A stretch of 44,371 nt of DNA from JALHOM01 sp964444225 (GCA_964444225.1 CAYUFM010000010.1:1-44371); one strand, 5' to 3'; shown: positions 15,565 through 25,443, numbered from the stretch's first letter. Program-made: numbers and translations. Notes: generated by a model from the sequence alone, not told the origin.

Positions 15565-17847
15565 ATGACAAAAAACCTCGTAATAGTAGAGAGCCCGGCC
15601 AAGGCCAAGACCATCGAAAAATATCTTGGGTCTGATTATATTGTGCGAAGTAGTTTTGGCCACATCCGTGATCTACCCAAAAAAGGCCTAAGCATAGACA
15701 AAGAAAATAACTTTGAGCCTAGCTATGAAATTTCTGATGACAAGAAGAAAGTAGTATCAGATCTTAAAAAACTAGCCAAAGGTAGTGAAGTATGGCTTGC
15801 ATCTGATGAAGACCGCGAAGGAGAGGCAATTGCCTGGCATCTATGCCACGCCCTTGGGCTCGAGCCTTCTAATACTAAGCGAATAGTCTTTCACGAAATC
15901 ACTAAACCAGCGATAGAAAACGCTGTTAAAAATCCTCGAACTGTCGACATTAACCTTGTAGACGCCCAACAAGCAAGGCGCGTCCTAGACCGACTAGTGG
16001 GCTACGAACTCTCTCCTGTACTCTGGAAAAAGGTCCAGGCTGGCCTAAGCGCCGGACGAGTCCAATCTGTAGCTGTTCGTTTAATAGTTGAGCGAGAACG
16101 CGAAATAGAAAATTTCAAACTTGGTCATAAATTTAAGGTAGTAGCCTATTTTGACCTAAAAGGAGAGAACCTAAAAGCCGAACTTCCACGCGCCCTGAGC
16201 AACGAAAAAGAAGTTAATGACTTTTTAAACAAAATTATTGGCGCCAAATACACCGTAGAAGAACTGGCCAAAAAACCAGGTACCCGCAGTCCATCTGCGC
16301 CGTTTACGACCAGTAGTCTGCAACAAGAAGCCGCTACCAAGCTAGGTTTTAGTGTTAAGCAGACTATGACTCTAGCTCAAAGACTGTATGAAAACGGCCA
16401 CATTACTTATATGCGTACCGACAGTACCAATCTATCTGAACTATCGCTTTCTGCTGCTGCCACTTATATCAACAAAAGCTACGGTGCAAAATATCACGAC
16501 CGAAAAGAATACAAAACAAAAAATAGCTCTGCCCAAGAAGCCCATGAAGCTATCCGTCCTACCGACTTCAACAATACAGATTGTGGTGATGATGAGCTTC
16601 AGACTAAGTTGTACCAGCTAATCTGGCGCCGAACATTAGCGAGTCAAATGACCAGCGCCCAAATAGAAAGAAGTGAAATTCAGATAGGAATCGACAAATC
16701 TGACAAAAAGTTTGTAGCAAAAGGCGAGATCCTGGTTTTTGACGGATATCTAAAGGTCTATGGTGGTGGCAAGGATGATACTATTCTTCCGAGTGTCGCT
16801 AAAGGCCAAACCCTACCCCTAGACCACATTCGGGCCGTCCAGGCTTTCGACAAGGCTCCGGCTAGGCTTTCCGAGGCCTCACTTGTACGCAAACTAGAGG
16901 AGCTTGGCATTGGCCGACCTAGCACCTATGCACCAACCATTTCGACCATCCAAGCCCGAGGTTACGTAGAAAAAAGCGACTCCGAAGGAGCCGAGCGCAA
17001 GCTACAAAATCTTGTTCTAAAAAATGACAAAATAACCCAAGAAGAAACCTCTGAAGTGACAGGGGTAGAACGCTCAAAATTATTTCCAACCCATTTGGCA
17101 GAGATCACTACTGACTTTTTGGTAGAACACTTTGCTTCAATAGTAGATTACGACTTTACTGCTAACGCCGAGAAAGACCTCGATAAAATAGCCGAAGGCG
17201 AGAGAGTTTGGCAAGATGTAATCCGTGAGTTTTATACTAAATTTACTCCGCTGGTAGAAAAGTCTGCTGACGTTACCAGGGCAGAGACTTCAAAAGCCAG
17301 AATCCTTGGCGACGACCCAAAAACCGGCAAGGTAATATTTGCACGCTACGGAAGGTATGGTCCCATGCTCCAAAAAGGCGAAACCGAGAGCGAGGACAAA
17401 CCAGCATTTGCCCCATTGCCTGAAGGTACGACAATCAAGACAGTCACCTTTGAGCAAGCCCTAGAAATGTTTAAACTCCCACGCCAAGTTGGCACCACTT
17501 CAGATGGCAAACCAATGATGGCTAACATCGGTAGATTTGGTCCATATATACAAGTAGAAAAGCTATACGTGTCCATAAAACCACATGACCCGCTGAGCAT
17601 AACCTTCGATGAAGCCATGGAATTTTATAATAAAAAACTCGAGCAAGAAGCTAATAAGTTCATCGCCCAATTTCCTAATGGAATTTCAATCGTAAATGGT
17701 CCATACGGCCCCTATATAACAGATGGCAAAAAGAACGCTCGCATCCCTAAAAGTGTTGACCCCAAGACTATAGACGAAAAAACAGCTAAAGAGATGGTAG
17801 AAAAAGCTCCAATTCGCAAAAAACGTGCCGTTAGGCGTAAAAAATAA
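15565..17847 (+). CDS. topA: DNA topoisomerase I
   Basis: Relaxes negatively supercoiled DNA by single-strand passage. The Toprim domain starts LVIVESPAKAKTIEKYL (E9) and has SDEDREGEA (D81, D83). The active-site tyrosine is Y282 in ITYMRTDSTNLS. Instead of Zn-finger repeats, the C-terminal third carries two FARYGRYGP/IGRFGPYIQ-type repeats and GPYGPYITDGKKNARIP, followed by a Lys/Arg-rich tail. The 760-aa length is normal for this zinc-less class. Confidence 0.97.
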   Translation: MTKNLVIVESPAKAKTIEKYLGSDYIVRSSFGHIRDLPKKGLSIDKENNFEPSYEISDDKKKVVSDLKKLAKGSEVWLASDEDREGEAIAWHLCHALGLEPSNTKRIVFHEITKPAIENAVKNPRTVDINLVDAQQARRVLDRLVGYELSPVLWKKVQAGLSAGRVQSVAVRLIVEREREIENFKLGHKFKVVAYFDLKGENLKAELPRALSNEKEVNDFLNKIIGAKYTVEELAKKPGTRSPSAPFTTSSLQQEAATKLGFSVKQTMTLAQRLYENGHITYMRTDSTNLSELSLSAAATYINKSYGAKYHDRKEYKTKNSSAQEAHEAIRPTDFNNTDCGDDELQTKLYQLIWRRTLASQMTSAQIERSEIQIGIDKSDKKFVAKGEILVFDGYLKVYGGGKDDTILPSVAKGQTLPLDHIRAVQAFDKAPARLSEASLVRKLEELGIGRPSTYAPTISTIQARGYVEKSDSEGAERKLQNLVLKNDKITQEETSEVTGVERSKLFPTHLAEITTDFLVEHFASIVDYDFTANAEKDLDKIAEGERVWQDVIREFYTKFTPLVEKSADVTRAETSKARILGDDPKTGKVIFARYGRYGPMLQKGETESEDKPAFAPLPEGTTIKTVTFEQALEMFKLPRQVGTTSDGKPMMANIGRFGPYIQVEKLYVSIKPHDPLSITFDEAMEFYNKKLEQEANKFIAQFPNGISIVNGPYGPYITDGKKNARIPKSVDPKTIDEKTAKEMVEKAPIRKKRAVRRKK

Positions 17848-17939
17848 CTCTATCTATAAAATACTAGTGTAAAAAATCCTACTTTTAGCGCATATTATGG
17901 CACGTAGTTTTATTTTGTGTTAATATATACGTATCTGTT

Positions 17940-17977
17940 CTTTAAAGGTTTAGAGACAGCATAAGCGCCCTTTAAAG
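17940..17977 (+). other. Inverted repeat upstream of the sigma4-HARE gene
   Basis: CTTTAAAGG (17940-17948) and CCTTTAAAG (17969-17977) can form a 9-bp stem with a 20-nt loop, between topA and the promoter of the next gene. It may end topA transcripts or be an operator. No T-run follows. Confidence 0.35.
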
Positions 17978-18006
17978 CAAAGTAAAAAAATTACAAAATA
18001 ATATAG

Positions 18007-18035
18007 TTGACTTTGATGGTTATTGGTTATATAAT
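18007..18035 (+). promoter_or_regulatory. Promoter of the sigma4-HARE gene
   Basis: TTGACT (18007-18012), 17-nt spacer, TATAAT (18030-18035). An AGAGG ribosome site follows just before the ATG at 18077. One of the best consensus promoters in the window. Confidence 0.7.
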
Positions 18036-18076
18036 TATAATTAAGATAACTTACTAACTGATCAGGAAAGAGGCAT

Positions 18077-19105
18077 ATGACTCAAAAAGATATAGAAAAA
18101 CTGACCAAACAGATCTTGACCTCTATTGAAAGAGAGAGGGAACGAGAGATTATTTCACGTCGCTACGGACTGTACGACCGCAAAGAAACCCTAGAACAAA
18201 TAGGGGAGCTTCTTGGCATTACCCGCGAGCGTGAACGTCAGCTAGAGAAGGCAACAATGACTCGTTTGAGTCTAAACGCCGAGGCAGGGGAGATAGCCGA
18301 GCTTAAAGAATTTCAGTCAAAAATCCTAGAAACACTTAAAACTTTGGGTAACATCGCCCGCGTTTCCAAACTTTCTGACACCTTAACAGGGGAGACAAGT
18401 TCAAAAATAGAGCAGAGTAGACTTAGCTTCATTGCAGACCTCTGCCCTAAACTTAGCGTAATTAATGACAACGACCACTTCTTTCAGACTATTGCCATCA
18501 CAGATGCGCATGATGAGAAAAAAATTACAGAATACGTAAACTCTATCATCGAAGCCCTAAAGAAAATTGGCAAACCAACAGACGCAACTACTCTACTTGC
18601 ACACACCAAACATAAAGACCCAGTTCATGTTGAAGCCCTAGCCTCTACATCTAAGGGACTAGCGACACTTAACGAAAAATGGGGCCTAATCAAATGGCCA
18701 ACTGTTAACCCAAAAAACATACGCGACAAAATCTATGTAATCCTACAGCAACACGGCAAGCACATGCACTTTAGCGAAATAGCTGACGCCATTAAAGGTT
18801 CTGATTTCAAGCGCAAAGATGTTACAACACAGGCTATACACAACGAACTTATAAAAGATAAAAGATTTGTACTTATTGGCCGTGGAATCTACGCTCTAAA
18901 AGAATGGGGATACAAGAAAGGTACTGTTGCTGACATTATCACCCAAGTCCTAAAAGACGCAGATGAGCCACTTCACCGCGACGAAATCGTAAAACGCGTT
19001 CTAAAGAGCCGTTACGTCAAAGAAACGACTATTTTGCTTAACCTTCAAGGCAAAGACCAGTTCAAGCGCGTCAGCAAGGCTACTTACGCCCTAGACGAGC
19101 AATAA
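18077..19105 (+). CDS. Sigma-region-4-like / HARE-HTH protein
   Basis: Probable transcription factor. Residues 10-65 look like sigma-70 region 4: a helix with ERERERE, then a helix-turn-helix with TLEQIGELLGITRERERQLEKA. No sigma region 2 is present, so it cannot be a complete sigma factor. From about 208 there is a HARE-HTH domain (VILQQHGKHMHFSEIADAI to GRGIYAL), the fold also found in RNA polymerase delta subunit, followed by a second winged-helix-like segment with a similar ending (KRVSKATYAL). It may bind polymerase or -35 DNA. It is followed 9 nt later by a small acidic protein gene. Confidence 0.8.
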   Translation: MTQKDIEKLTKQILTSIEREREREIISRRYGLYDRKETLEQIGELLGITRERERQLEKATMTRLSLNAEAGEIAELKEFQSKILETLKTLGNIARVSKLSDTLTGETSSKIEQSRLSFIADLCPKLSVINDNDHFFQTIAITDAHDEKKITEYVNSIIEALKKIGKPTDATTLLAHTKHKDPVHVEALASTSKGLATLNEKWGLIKWPTVNPKNIRDKIYVILQQHGKHMHFSEIADAIKGSDFKRKDVTTQAIHNELIKDKRFVLIGRGIYALKEWGYKKGTVADIITQVLKDADEPLHRDEIVKRVLKSRYVKETTILLNLQGKDQFKRVSKATYALDEQ

Positions 19106-19114
19106 GGCTAAACA

Positions 19115-19390
19115 ATGTCATTACCAGAAGGTAATTACGGAGCAGACTACGACGAAGTCCAGTGGCTAATACCTTACTGTCCTACAGCCAGATTCTTTGC
19201 CGACCCACTTGCGAATCATCTAGAGATAAGCCCTCTGGCAGATCCTGAAACCGTTGAAAGGTTTTTCGTAGACAATAGGGTATTATCTGGTTTAATTAGG
19301 GTTCTTGATATTGACTGGTCATATGACAAAGAAGTCCCTTCTGGGGTCTATGCCGAGATAGATAGACAGCTGGCTGAAGGAATTATTTAA
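19115..19390 (+). CDS. Small acidic hypothetical protein, 91 aa
   Basis: Not recognised. The protein is acidic and Pro-containing, with no membrane segment. It begins 9 nt after the sigma4-HARE gene with a weak AAGG ribosome site, so it is probably co-transcribed. It might be a partner of that regulator, but this rests on position only. Confidence 0.6.
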   Translation: MSLPEGNYGADYDEVQWLIPYCPTARFFADPLANHLEISPLADPETVERFFVDNRVLSGLIRVLDIDWSYDKEVPSGVYAEIDRQLAEGII

Positions 19391-19973
19391 AACATTCAAA
19401 TTACAAACAAAAAACGAACACGATAATATTAGAAATTTTATAAAAACAGCATGGTTGATTTAAATCACTTAATTTAAATCGGCACGGGCAGGGACTATAA
19501 AATAAAAAATTTAAATTTATAAATTTAGAAAATATATATAAAAATAGCTGGAAAGGAAGTGACATAAATACCCAAACCAAGCCATAGACATAACGTCGCA
19601 CAATGTATATTTTGCGACTTTAATATGTGATCTTCAGATGAGTATGAGTACCTTTCCTGCAGGGGAGTATTTTCCATTCTAACCAAAAAACGCTCAATAC
19701 TCACCTGAGTTTTCTGCGTAAAATATTTTTTTATCTAGACTTATACACTCACTAGTCCGAGCTATACCCAAATAGTTTTCCACAAGCAAATTTGCATTTT
19801 CACGCTTTTTCACGCGTTATATATATTTTTTGACTTTTCCCCTCTTCTCTGCCAAAATATATAAAATTTGCAATTCCCCTACTTTTTTATTGTAATATAG
19901 TTTTTTATAGTTTTAGCTCAATATTAAAAAACGAACATTTTACGAACTAAAGTAGGAGAGTGGGAGACAACCC
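19391..19973. other. Long AT-rich convergent gap with inverted repeats
   Basis: No credible gene in 583 nt between converging genes. Three inverted repeats are visible: GATTTAAAT/ATTTAAATC (19457-19480), GTCGCA/TGCGAC (19595-19618), and a 12-bp pair TCAGATGAGTAT (19634-19645) with ATACTCACCTGA (19697-19708), which pairs perfectly only on the minus strand (G-U). The last two could belong to a leftward small RNA. No convincing promoter was found. Confidence 0.4.
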
Positions 19974-20882
19974 TTATTTTATATAGGCCCGCTCGGGTAC
20001 ACGTACGTCTATATACTCTGCAGGAATTATTCCGTCTTGTTCTAGCTTTTCTTTTGTCGCTATGAAGACCCCACTACTCTGCCTCGGATCTTCAAACAAA
20101 TTATATTTTACATAGTAGTTGAGACCACCATACCTTACATCCAGCTGAGAACCACCAGCAACTATAGTCATAGTACTAGTGTTGATCTGTTTCTGGTCAG
20201 TTTGATACTTTATTTCTCTCATGTACTTTACCTGGTCCGAGGTAAGGGCAATTTTGCCTGATGTGATCTCGATATTAGAATTATCCTGAACTAACGGAAG
20301 AGAGTCTACCTTAAAACCTTCTTTGCTTTTGGTAATATCTGCCAAGACTTTACCACTAGACCCAACAACATATAAATTTGACCCAGTAGACAACAGCAGT
20401 GAAGGCTCGGAAAATTCTACCCGAATCTGAGGATTGTGCTTTAGGGCATCGGAAGTCACTTTTACAAAGCTAATTTCTGGAGATAAATCCAGTAGAGCAG
20501 ATTCTAGTTTTTGCTCATTAAAAGTATGCTTGAATCGGTTAAGTATGCTTTTTTTCAGCTCCGCCTCAGCCTTTTTTTGTAACAAATCTTTACTTATCAA
20601 CTGTGTGCCAGGACTGTTATTCACCACAATAATGTTTGGCTTGGTAGACAACGTCAGCAAATAAAACGCTCCAATAGCTACTAAAATAATCGATATATAA
20701 GTAGGGAGTTTTTTAAATGTAGAAGTATCCGTGTTTTTAGTCTTTTCACCTTCAACGCTAACCTCTTGCCTATTAAACGACCTGTCGCTAACAGATCTGC
20801 GCGAACTATAATGATATGACTGTTGTCTTTTATACTCTACCCTAGGATTGCGGGTTTGGGGTTTTTTACGTCCTATACCCAC
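19974..20882 (-). CDS. ftsQ: FtsQ/DivIB-like division protein
   Basis: Bitopic divisome protein that bridges cytoplasmic and cell-wall parts. The topology fits: a basic cytoplasmic tail of 60 residues, one transmembrane segment (61-78), and an extracytoplasmic region with a POTRA-like start. The C-terminal IDVRVPERAYIK matches the FtsQ ending. Sequence similarity is otherwise weak, so the call leans on topology, ending and place as the last gene of the division cluster, 4 nt after murG. Confidence 0.8.
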   Translation of the reverse strand: MGIGRKKPQTRNPRVEYKRQQSYHYSSRRSVSDRSFNRQEVSVEGEKTKNTDTSTFKKLPTYISIILVAIGAFYLLTLSTKPNIIVVNNSPGTQLISKDLLQKKAEAELKKSILNRFKHTFNEQKLESALLDLSPEISFVKVTSDALKHNPQIRVEFSEPSLLLSTGSNLYVVGSSGKVLADITKSKEGFKVDSLPLVQDNSNIEITSGKIALTSDQVKYMREIKYQTDQKQINTSTMTIVAGGSQLDVRYGGLNYYVKYNLFEDPRQSSGVFIATKEKLEQDGIIPAEYIDVRVPERAYIK

Positions 20883-20886
20883 GCGA

Positions 20887-22038
20887 CTATCCCCTACCCT
20901 CTATAAGTAGTTCCGCGAGTATTTTAGCAGCTGGAATATCTGGATTCATCCTCTGTAAATTTCGTCCTAGTCGTTGACGTTCTTCAGGATCATTTAACAG
21001 ATCATTAACTGTTTCAATAAACTGCTCTGGAGAATTTTTAAACTGCTCTTCCGTAAACAGGACAACCGCAGATTTGTCGGCATATAGTTTGGCGTTCTTG
21101 AGTTGGTGGCCCCCAGTCAAATCTGGGTTAGGCACAAGTATTAGAGCTTTTGATTGGGCTGAAAATTCGGCAATCGTTGTAGCGCCAGCGCGCGTAACGA
21201 TAATGTCGGCGATAGCACCAAAATTATGCATCTCATCTGTAAAATCAACCATCATCACACGTTTTTTATCTTTGGCAGATGTCTCTATGTCCACCTTCTT
21301 TGATCGTCCATGTACAAAAATTACATACACATCTGGGTTTTTGTCCAAAATTTCTGGCAAAGCCTCGGCACACCAGTCATTCAGACGCTTCGCACCATTA
21401 CTACCGCCAGTAATTAATAAAACTTTTGATTTTACTGGTATTTCCAGACGATGTTTAATGCTCTCTACTTCCCTGTCAGAATAATGCCTGAAGTTATCGG
21501 ATATAGGCAGGCCAACGTGGATCATCTTGCCCTCAGAATAGCCAATATTAGCTACCGGCATAGCAGTTGTGTGGTATTTTGCATGTTTGCCACCAATACG
21601 GTTAGAAACGCCCAGAATAGCGTCAGAATCATGCGTAATAGTTAAAACTCCCGCAAGCCTAGCGCCAATACCCGCCGGAACTGAGACAGAACCGCCTTTT
21701 AGTAAAATGCTATCGGCTTTTAGCTTGCGAAGCAAAAATATACCTTGGACTATACCAAGACTAATCTTTACAAGATCGCGGATATTTAAAAAGATGGTTT
21801 TTAGATCAAAAATCCGTTCAAAGATAGACTGATTGTGATAACGCCTAAATTTGCCACTTAACAGATAGTGCACCTCGTCAAATACACTAGAATTTACAGC
21901 AATATTACTAAAATTACCACCACGCTCGCCAATATAAATAAGCTTGGCTCCAGGATCAATGGATCGAATCTCTTTAGCGACTGCTACTAGTGGAGTAATG
22001 TGGCCGCCCGACCCGCTGCCGCACAGAACGATTATCAT
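20887..22038 (-). CDS. murG: UDP-GlcNAc:lipid I N-acetylglucosaminyltransferase MurG
   Basis: Adds GlcNAc to lipid I to make lipid II on the inner face of the membrane. The N-terminal glycine loop is CGSGSGGHITPL (variant of GGTGGH). LLITGGSNGAKRLND and the donor-binding TRAGATTIAEFSAQSKALILVPNPD followed by GGHQLKNA identify the GT28 fold. Length 383 aa. Its start lies inside ftsW (65-nt overlap), so expression is probably coupled. Confidence 0.95.
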   Translation of the reverse strand: MIIVLCGSGSGGHITPLVAVAKEIRSIDPGAKLIYIGERGGNFSNIAVNSSVFDEVHYLLSGKFRRYHNQSIFERIFDLKTIFLNIRDLVKISLGIVQGIFLLRKLKADSILLKGGSVSVPAGIGARLAGVLTITHDSDAILGVSNRIGGKHAKYHTTAMPVANIGYSEGKMIHVGLPISDNFRHYSDREVESIKHRLEIPVKSKVLLITGGSNGAKRLNDWCAEALPEILDKNPDVYVIFVHGRSKKVDIETSAKDKKRVMMVDFTDEMHNFGAIADIIVTRAGATTIAEFSAQSKALILVPNPDLTGGHQLKNAKLYADKSAVVLFTEEQFKNSPEQFIETVNDLLNDPEERQRLGRNLQRMNPDIPAAKILAELLIEGRG

Positions 22039-23251
22039 TTCTGGTCCCCTTATTATTTGATGAATTTCTTACAGGCTCAAATGTAGTGTAGCGCGAAATA
22101 TGCGAAACTACTCCTAAAGCAGCCATTACAAACAAGATACTAGTGCCACCGTAACTTATAAATGGCAGGGTGATGCCCTTTAATGGAAACAGGCCGATCA
22201 TAGCTCCAATGTTAATCATAGTCTGAGTACTAAGCCAGGCCAATACACCAACAACAAACAATCTTGAAAACGAATCAGCAGTTCTTTCAATAATCCGACG
22301 TAGGCGCGCAAACAAAGCTAGATACAAAGTTATAACTATAGTTACACCCAAAAACCCAAATTTCTCTGCGAGAATCGCAAAAATCGAGTCATTCTGAGGC
22401 TCAGGTAGGTACCCATAAGCCTGTACACTGTTACCTAAGCCCTTCCCGACTATCCCCCCACTACCGACCGCTATAAGAGCCTGACAGGCTTGATAACCAG
22501 CATCTTGGCAATCACTTGTAGGATTGAGGAAAGTCGAAACTCTTTCGCGTCTATATGAAGATGTAGCCACGGCTAAAACAGTACCTACGGCGACAATTCC
22601 AACAATTAACCCTATTCGTTTTAAGGGCAAGCCAGCAGTAAATGCCATGACTGCAACTACAGCCACCATAACTCCTGTAGAACCCAGGTCGCTTTCCAGC
22701 CTAGCAACTACAATGCCTACTATTAAAAGAAGTATTAACAGGGGTTTGAGCGTCTTTTTGAAGTCATTCATCTCACCACTTCTTACGCGTTCAACCAAAA
22801 AACTGGCAGTCCATACTACAATTGTAAATTTTATAAGCTCGGCAACCTGAAACGACAATCCACCGACCTGTATCCATCTATAAGCTCCATTGACTTCTTC
22901 GCCAAAGAATTGAACCGCAAACGCTCCAGCCACACTCAGAGCTATCAAGATATTTTTGCTGTTGCGGAGGTTACGGATAGACAAATAACTGAAAATGGCA
23001 AAGGCGGCGAAACCCATAAAAACAGATATGGCCTGTTTTGTTACAAAATAGTTTGTACTGACATCCCTCGATACTGCTAGTCCGGGACTTATGGCATAGA
23101 CTACCACCAGACCGATGAGAGACAAAAGAGTGGCAATAATTATCAAAACATAATCAGGTCTATGTTTACGCGATAAATTATCAGAAGATAGCCCAGATAC
23201 AGACCGGTTTCTGACTGCGTTATATGATGGATTCCTGGGTCTATTAACCAT
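21974..23251 (-). CDS. ftsW: SEDS glycosyltransferase FtsW
   Basis: Polymerises lipid II into glycan strands together with its PBP partner. About ten transmembrane helices start near residue 33, after a basic, disordered N-terminus. SEDS signatures include GLGNSVQAYGYLPEPQNDSIFAILAEKFGF in the large loop and FISYGGTSILFVMAALGVV near the C-terminus. Position next to ftsI favours FtsW over RodA. AGGAAA serves as the ribosome site. Confidence 0.95.
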   Translation of the reverse strand: MVNRPRNPSYNAVRNRSVSGLSSDNLSRKHRPDYVLIIIATLLSLIGLVVVYAISPGLAVSRDVSTNYFVTKQAISVFMGFAAFAIFSYLSIRNLRNSKNILIALSVAGAFAVQFFGEEVNGAYRWIQVGGLSFQVAELIKFTIVVWTASFLVERVRSGEMNDFKKTLKPLLILLLIVGIVVARLESDLGSTGVMVAVVAVMAFTAGLPLKRIGLIVGIVAVGTVLAVATSSYRRERVSTFLNPTSDCQDAGYQACQALIAVGSGGIVGKGLGNSVQAYGYLPEPQNDSIFAILAEKFGFLGVTIVITLYLALFARLRRIIERTADSFSRLFVVGVLAWLSTQTMINIGAMIGLFPLKGITLPFISYGGTSILFVMAALGVVSHISRYTTFEPVRNSSNNKGTRNDNRSVRQRVGRPHYSTSSSR

Positions 23252-23277
23252 TGTTTTTCCTGATGGGGTTTTTATTT

Positions 23278-25011
23278 TTATTGGCTTATCCTATTGACTG
23301 AATAGTTTCCAGCTAGCATGTCGATGGTTTTACCGAAAAGTGGCGCTGCTGCTGCCCTACCTGCATAGCCGTCTACTTTTGGCTCATTTACAACTACCAT
23401 TATAGCATATTCGGGGGTGTCTCCACCGATGTAACCGACAAAAGTTCCGTTAAATCTATCATCATAATATCCTCCGCCCGGTTTTGCGATCTCGGCCGTA
23501 CCTGTTTTGCCGCCAATCCTGTACTGACCGTCTCTCTCTAGAAAAGTGTAATTTTTTGCCACAGAATTTTCATGCATCCCTCGAAGAACACTAGATAATT
23601 CAGGATTAATAATTTTATCTTTAACAATTTTTTTATCTTTAGAAACTAACAAATGAGGCTGATAGTATGTTCCGCCATTTATCGTTGCAGAAAAGGCGGA
23701 TAACATTTGAACAGAAGTTATATTAAGCCCTTGGCCAAAGGCTGTGTTAGCATACTGAATATTAAGGCCAAAACCATCTGTTGGACTCGGTACTGACCCT
23801 TCGGCTTCGTAGCCCTGCTCTATACCTGTTTGCTTGCCAAACATGTAGTGATTAGTCATATAGTCGTGCCATTTTACCCTGGCAGACTCATTGATCTCGC
23901 CTCCGCCCATTTGCATCAGTATGTAGGTTGCGCCAGTGTTCAAAGAAAAACTTAGTATGTCTGGGATCGACCTAGTTGCTGCGCCACCGTCTTCTTCTAC
24001 GTTAGTTACTGTTGCGTCGCCAATTTTATAAAAACTCGGGTCGTAGTAAGTTGTATTAGCCCCAACCGCGCCACTATCAAGTCCAGCTGCAACTGTTAGT
24101 GTCTTCATAACAGACCCCACTTCTAGAGGTTCGCTGACTGACGCATTATTAAATACCTTGGCATCTTCCACCTTAGAGAAATCGGCAGGATTATATGTTG
24201 GGTAATTTGCCATGGCCTTTATTTCACCACTGTTAGGATCCATTATCACAAGTGACCCCGACTTAGATCTCACTTCCTCTAGGTGTGTTTTTAGCAAATC
24301 TTCAGCTCGTTTTTGCATCGATACATCGATGGTCAAGCTAATCCTCTCGCCATTTTGGGGCTCGACCAATACGTTGTCGTCGTTAGATACCAATGGCACA
24401 CCCTGAGCATCGGTAATGGCCTTAAGCTCTCCGTTTTTTCCATTTAATCTATCATCAAGGTATTGTTCTACTCCGTATTTTCCCATGCCTTCATCATCGA
24501 CAAATCCAAGCAATTGAGCCGCCATTTGACCTTGCGGGTAAACTCTTTGTGAGACAGCACGAGTTCCCAAGCCTTTAATTTTTAGGTTATCAATCTTTTC
24601 GGCGTTTTGTTTATTAACTTTTTTGGCCAGTACCGAATAACGAGTTTCGGCCTTCATCAACTCTTCATATTTAGCCTTGTCGCCACCGATAACTTCTTGG
24701 ACTTTTTTGGATGCTTCAGAAGCATCGTTTATGTATTTCGGGTCAGCAAAGACCGTAAAAACTGTCTCGTTCAAAACAATCGGTATCTCATTCTCGCCAT
24801 CCTGCGCCAAAATAACGCCTCGCTCGGCTGGAATTTGATACTCCTTGAACTGCCCTTCCCTCGCAGCTTTTGCATAAAAGTCATGACGAATCACCTGCAA
24901 ATAAAAAAGCCGGATTATAAAAATCATAAATACAAGCAAAAGTAACCCATACAATATGCGAAGACGGGTAACAGAGAAGGAATTCTGACTATCGGAGACT
25001 TTTGGATGCAC
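23278..25011 (-). CDS. ftsI: Class B penicillin-binding protein (FtsI/PBP2-like)
   Basis: Transpeptidase that cross-links septal peptidoglycan. One transmembrane segment (about 18-40), then the dimerisation domain and the transpeptidase domain with active-site motifs SVMK (S300-K303), SLN (356-358) and KTG (502-504). No PASTA domain. The 577-aa length is normal. GTG start with CAGGAAA upstream. It sits between ftsL and ftsW, the classical divisome order. Confidence 0.95.
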   Translation of the reverse strand: MHPKVSDSQNSFSVTRLRILYGLLLLVFMIFIIRLFYLQVIRHDFYAKAAREGQFKEYQIPAERGVILAQDGENEIPIVLNETVFTVFADPKYINDASEASKKVQEVIGGDKAKYEELMKAETRYSVLAKKVNKQNAEKIDNLKIKGLGTRAVSQRVYPQGQMAAQLLGFVDDEGMGKYGVEQYLDDRLNGKNGELKAITDAQGVPLVSNDDNVLVEPQNGERISLTIDVSMQKRAEDLLKTHLEEVRSKSGSLVIMDPNSGEIKAMANYPTYNPADFSKVEDAKVFNNASVSEPLEVGSVMKTLTVAAGLDSGAVGANTTYYDPSFYKIGDATVTNVEEDGGAATRSIPDILSFSLNTGATYILMQMGGGEINESARVKWHDYMTNHYMFGKQTGIEQGYEAEGSVPSPTDGFGLNIQYANTAFGQGLNITSVQMLSAFSATINGGTYYQPHLLVSKDKKIVKDKIINPELSSVLRGMHENSVAKNYTFLERDGQYRIGGKTGTAEIAKPGGGYYDDRFNGTFVGYIGGDTPEYAIMVVVNEPKVDGYAGRAAAAPLFGKTIDMLAGNYSVNRISQ

Positions 25012-25033
25012 TTAGATTTTCCTGGTTTTTAAT

Positions 25034-25378
25034 TTACTGGACAGTGGTGACGGGAGCTACAGATACCAAACTTTGGTTGACGGGACTGCTCGATACACGA
25101 TCAAGCGACTGTAATCTGGCTGAAGTTAGCTCTAGATCGTCATGCTCTTTTTGAAGTGACGAGTACTGACCCTGTAACTCGTTAACCGTGTAGCCATTGG
25201 CATTGGTTTTGGTCACCTGGGTCAGGTATAAAAGCCCCAGCAGACAAGAAAGCACTACCAAAATTATAGTATTACTAACCGGTCCAATCGACTGCGCTTT
25301 TTCCTGAAAACTAACTGCATTTTGATGTCGGGTCGCGAAGCGCCTGCGACTCATTGCGAGTGAACTAGAATATGTCAT
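25034..25378 (-). CDS. ftsL: FtsL-like bitopic coiled-coil protein
   Basis: Small divisome scaffold candidate. The basic N-terminus is followed by one transmembrane helix (34-53) and a predicted coiled coil (about 62-92, NELQGQYSSLQKEHDDLELTSARLQ). The 114-aa size, topology and place between rsmH and ftsI fit FtsL; sequence identity of this family is always low. The start is ATG 25378 in an A-rich stretch without ribosome site. ATG 25354 is the alternative. Confidence 0.8.
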   Translation of the reverse strand: MTYSSSLAMSRRRFATRHQNAVSFQEKAQSIGPVSNTIILVVLSCLLGLLYLTQVTKTNANGYTVNELQGQYSSLQKEHDDLELTSARLQSLDRVSSSPVNQSLVSVAPVTTVQ

Positions 25379-25412
25379 TGTTTTTTGTTTTTGTTTTTCC
25401 TTTTTCTTTTTG

Positions 25413-25443
25413 GGCGTGTCCGACTATTTTTGCCGGACACGCC
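25413..25443 (-). other. Perfect 10-bp GC-rich hairpin in the dcw leader
   Basis: GGCGTGTCCG and CGGACACGCC flank an 11-nt loop, located 35 nt before ftsL. On the minus strand it is followed by CAAAAAG, not Ts, so it is not a normal terminator there. It could be an RNA processing or stability element inside the operon. Confidence 0.45.

Noticed and set aside
19780..19790. DnaA-box-like TTTTCCACA in the convergent gap
   Set aside because: A single degenerate match in AT-rich DNA, not clustered and not near dnaA.
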